64,000 nucleotides of DNA from Telmatactis stephensoni. Taxonomy: Eukaryota > Cnidaria > Anthozoa > Actiniaria > Isophelliidae. Below, piece by piece: positions 63,955 through 64,000 of the stretch (its first letter is position 1; each line of letters opens with the position of its first letter). Location: NCBI GenBank assembly GCA_029948255.1, contig JALIZF010001784.1, positions 682,001-746,000 of the forward strand. Reading direction: 5' to 3'. The notes under the pieces were generated by a model. The model had not been told where the DNA came from, did not search any database, and was given only the letters and a program-made list of their open reading frames with translations. The translations under genes were made by a program, and so were the position numbers.

Positions 63955-64000
63955 GTAATTAAAGTACTAGTATTTTGATGTAAAATGTATGGAAACGTGA

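Overview
The window is animal nuclear DNA: AT-rich, with GT-AG introns, 72-base leucine-rich-repeat exons, cilium genes and many short foldback transposons. The mix (a leucine-rich-repeat GPCR, an intronless TRIM-NHL gene, a BEL-type retroelement remnant, dense MITEs) suggests a cnidarian, probably an anthozoan such as a stony coral. That placement is inference; no species-diagnostic marker was seen.

Layout. 1-12019 shows no gene, only repeats (a 153-bp MITE, a partial second MITE, a ~55-bp minisatellite). 12026-20278 (+) is a leucine-rich-repeat GPCR: signal peptide/LRRNT exon, two 72-nt LRR exons, an LRR/hinge exon, then one large exon with seven membrane segments and a ~600-residue tail. 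The join between ectodomain and 7TM exon breaks frame unless a 38-nt intron is removed. 20279-23322 is packed with foldback elements, including one with a 9-bp target duplication. 23323-30359 (-) is CPLANE2/RSG1 in nine exons (265 codons), its introns loaded with a SINE, a BEL remnant, a MITE and a GGAA satellite. 32032-34269 (+) is an intronless TRIM-NHL gene cut by one in-frame TGA. 38587-42795 (+) is a small secreted protein: signal peptide, 11 arginines, six-cysteine region, two EF-hands; I do not recognise the family. 42796-49831 has no gene but holds a 1,412-bp near-perfect palindrome. 49845 to the window edge (+) is the first 23 coding exons (530 codons) of CEP104, split by a piggyBac-like MITE, three copies of another MITE and a greatly expanded TTTC satellite.

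Function. CPLANE2 (GTPase for basal-body and IFT assembly) and CEP104 (ciliary-tip tubulin-binding protein) both serve cilia and lie about 20 kb apart. The GPCR would act at the cell surface, the TRIM in the cytoplasm as a probable E3 ligase, and the arginine-rich EF-hand protein outside the cell. Apart from the two cilium genes I see no evidence that they work together.
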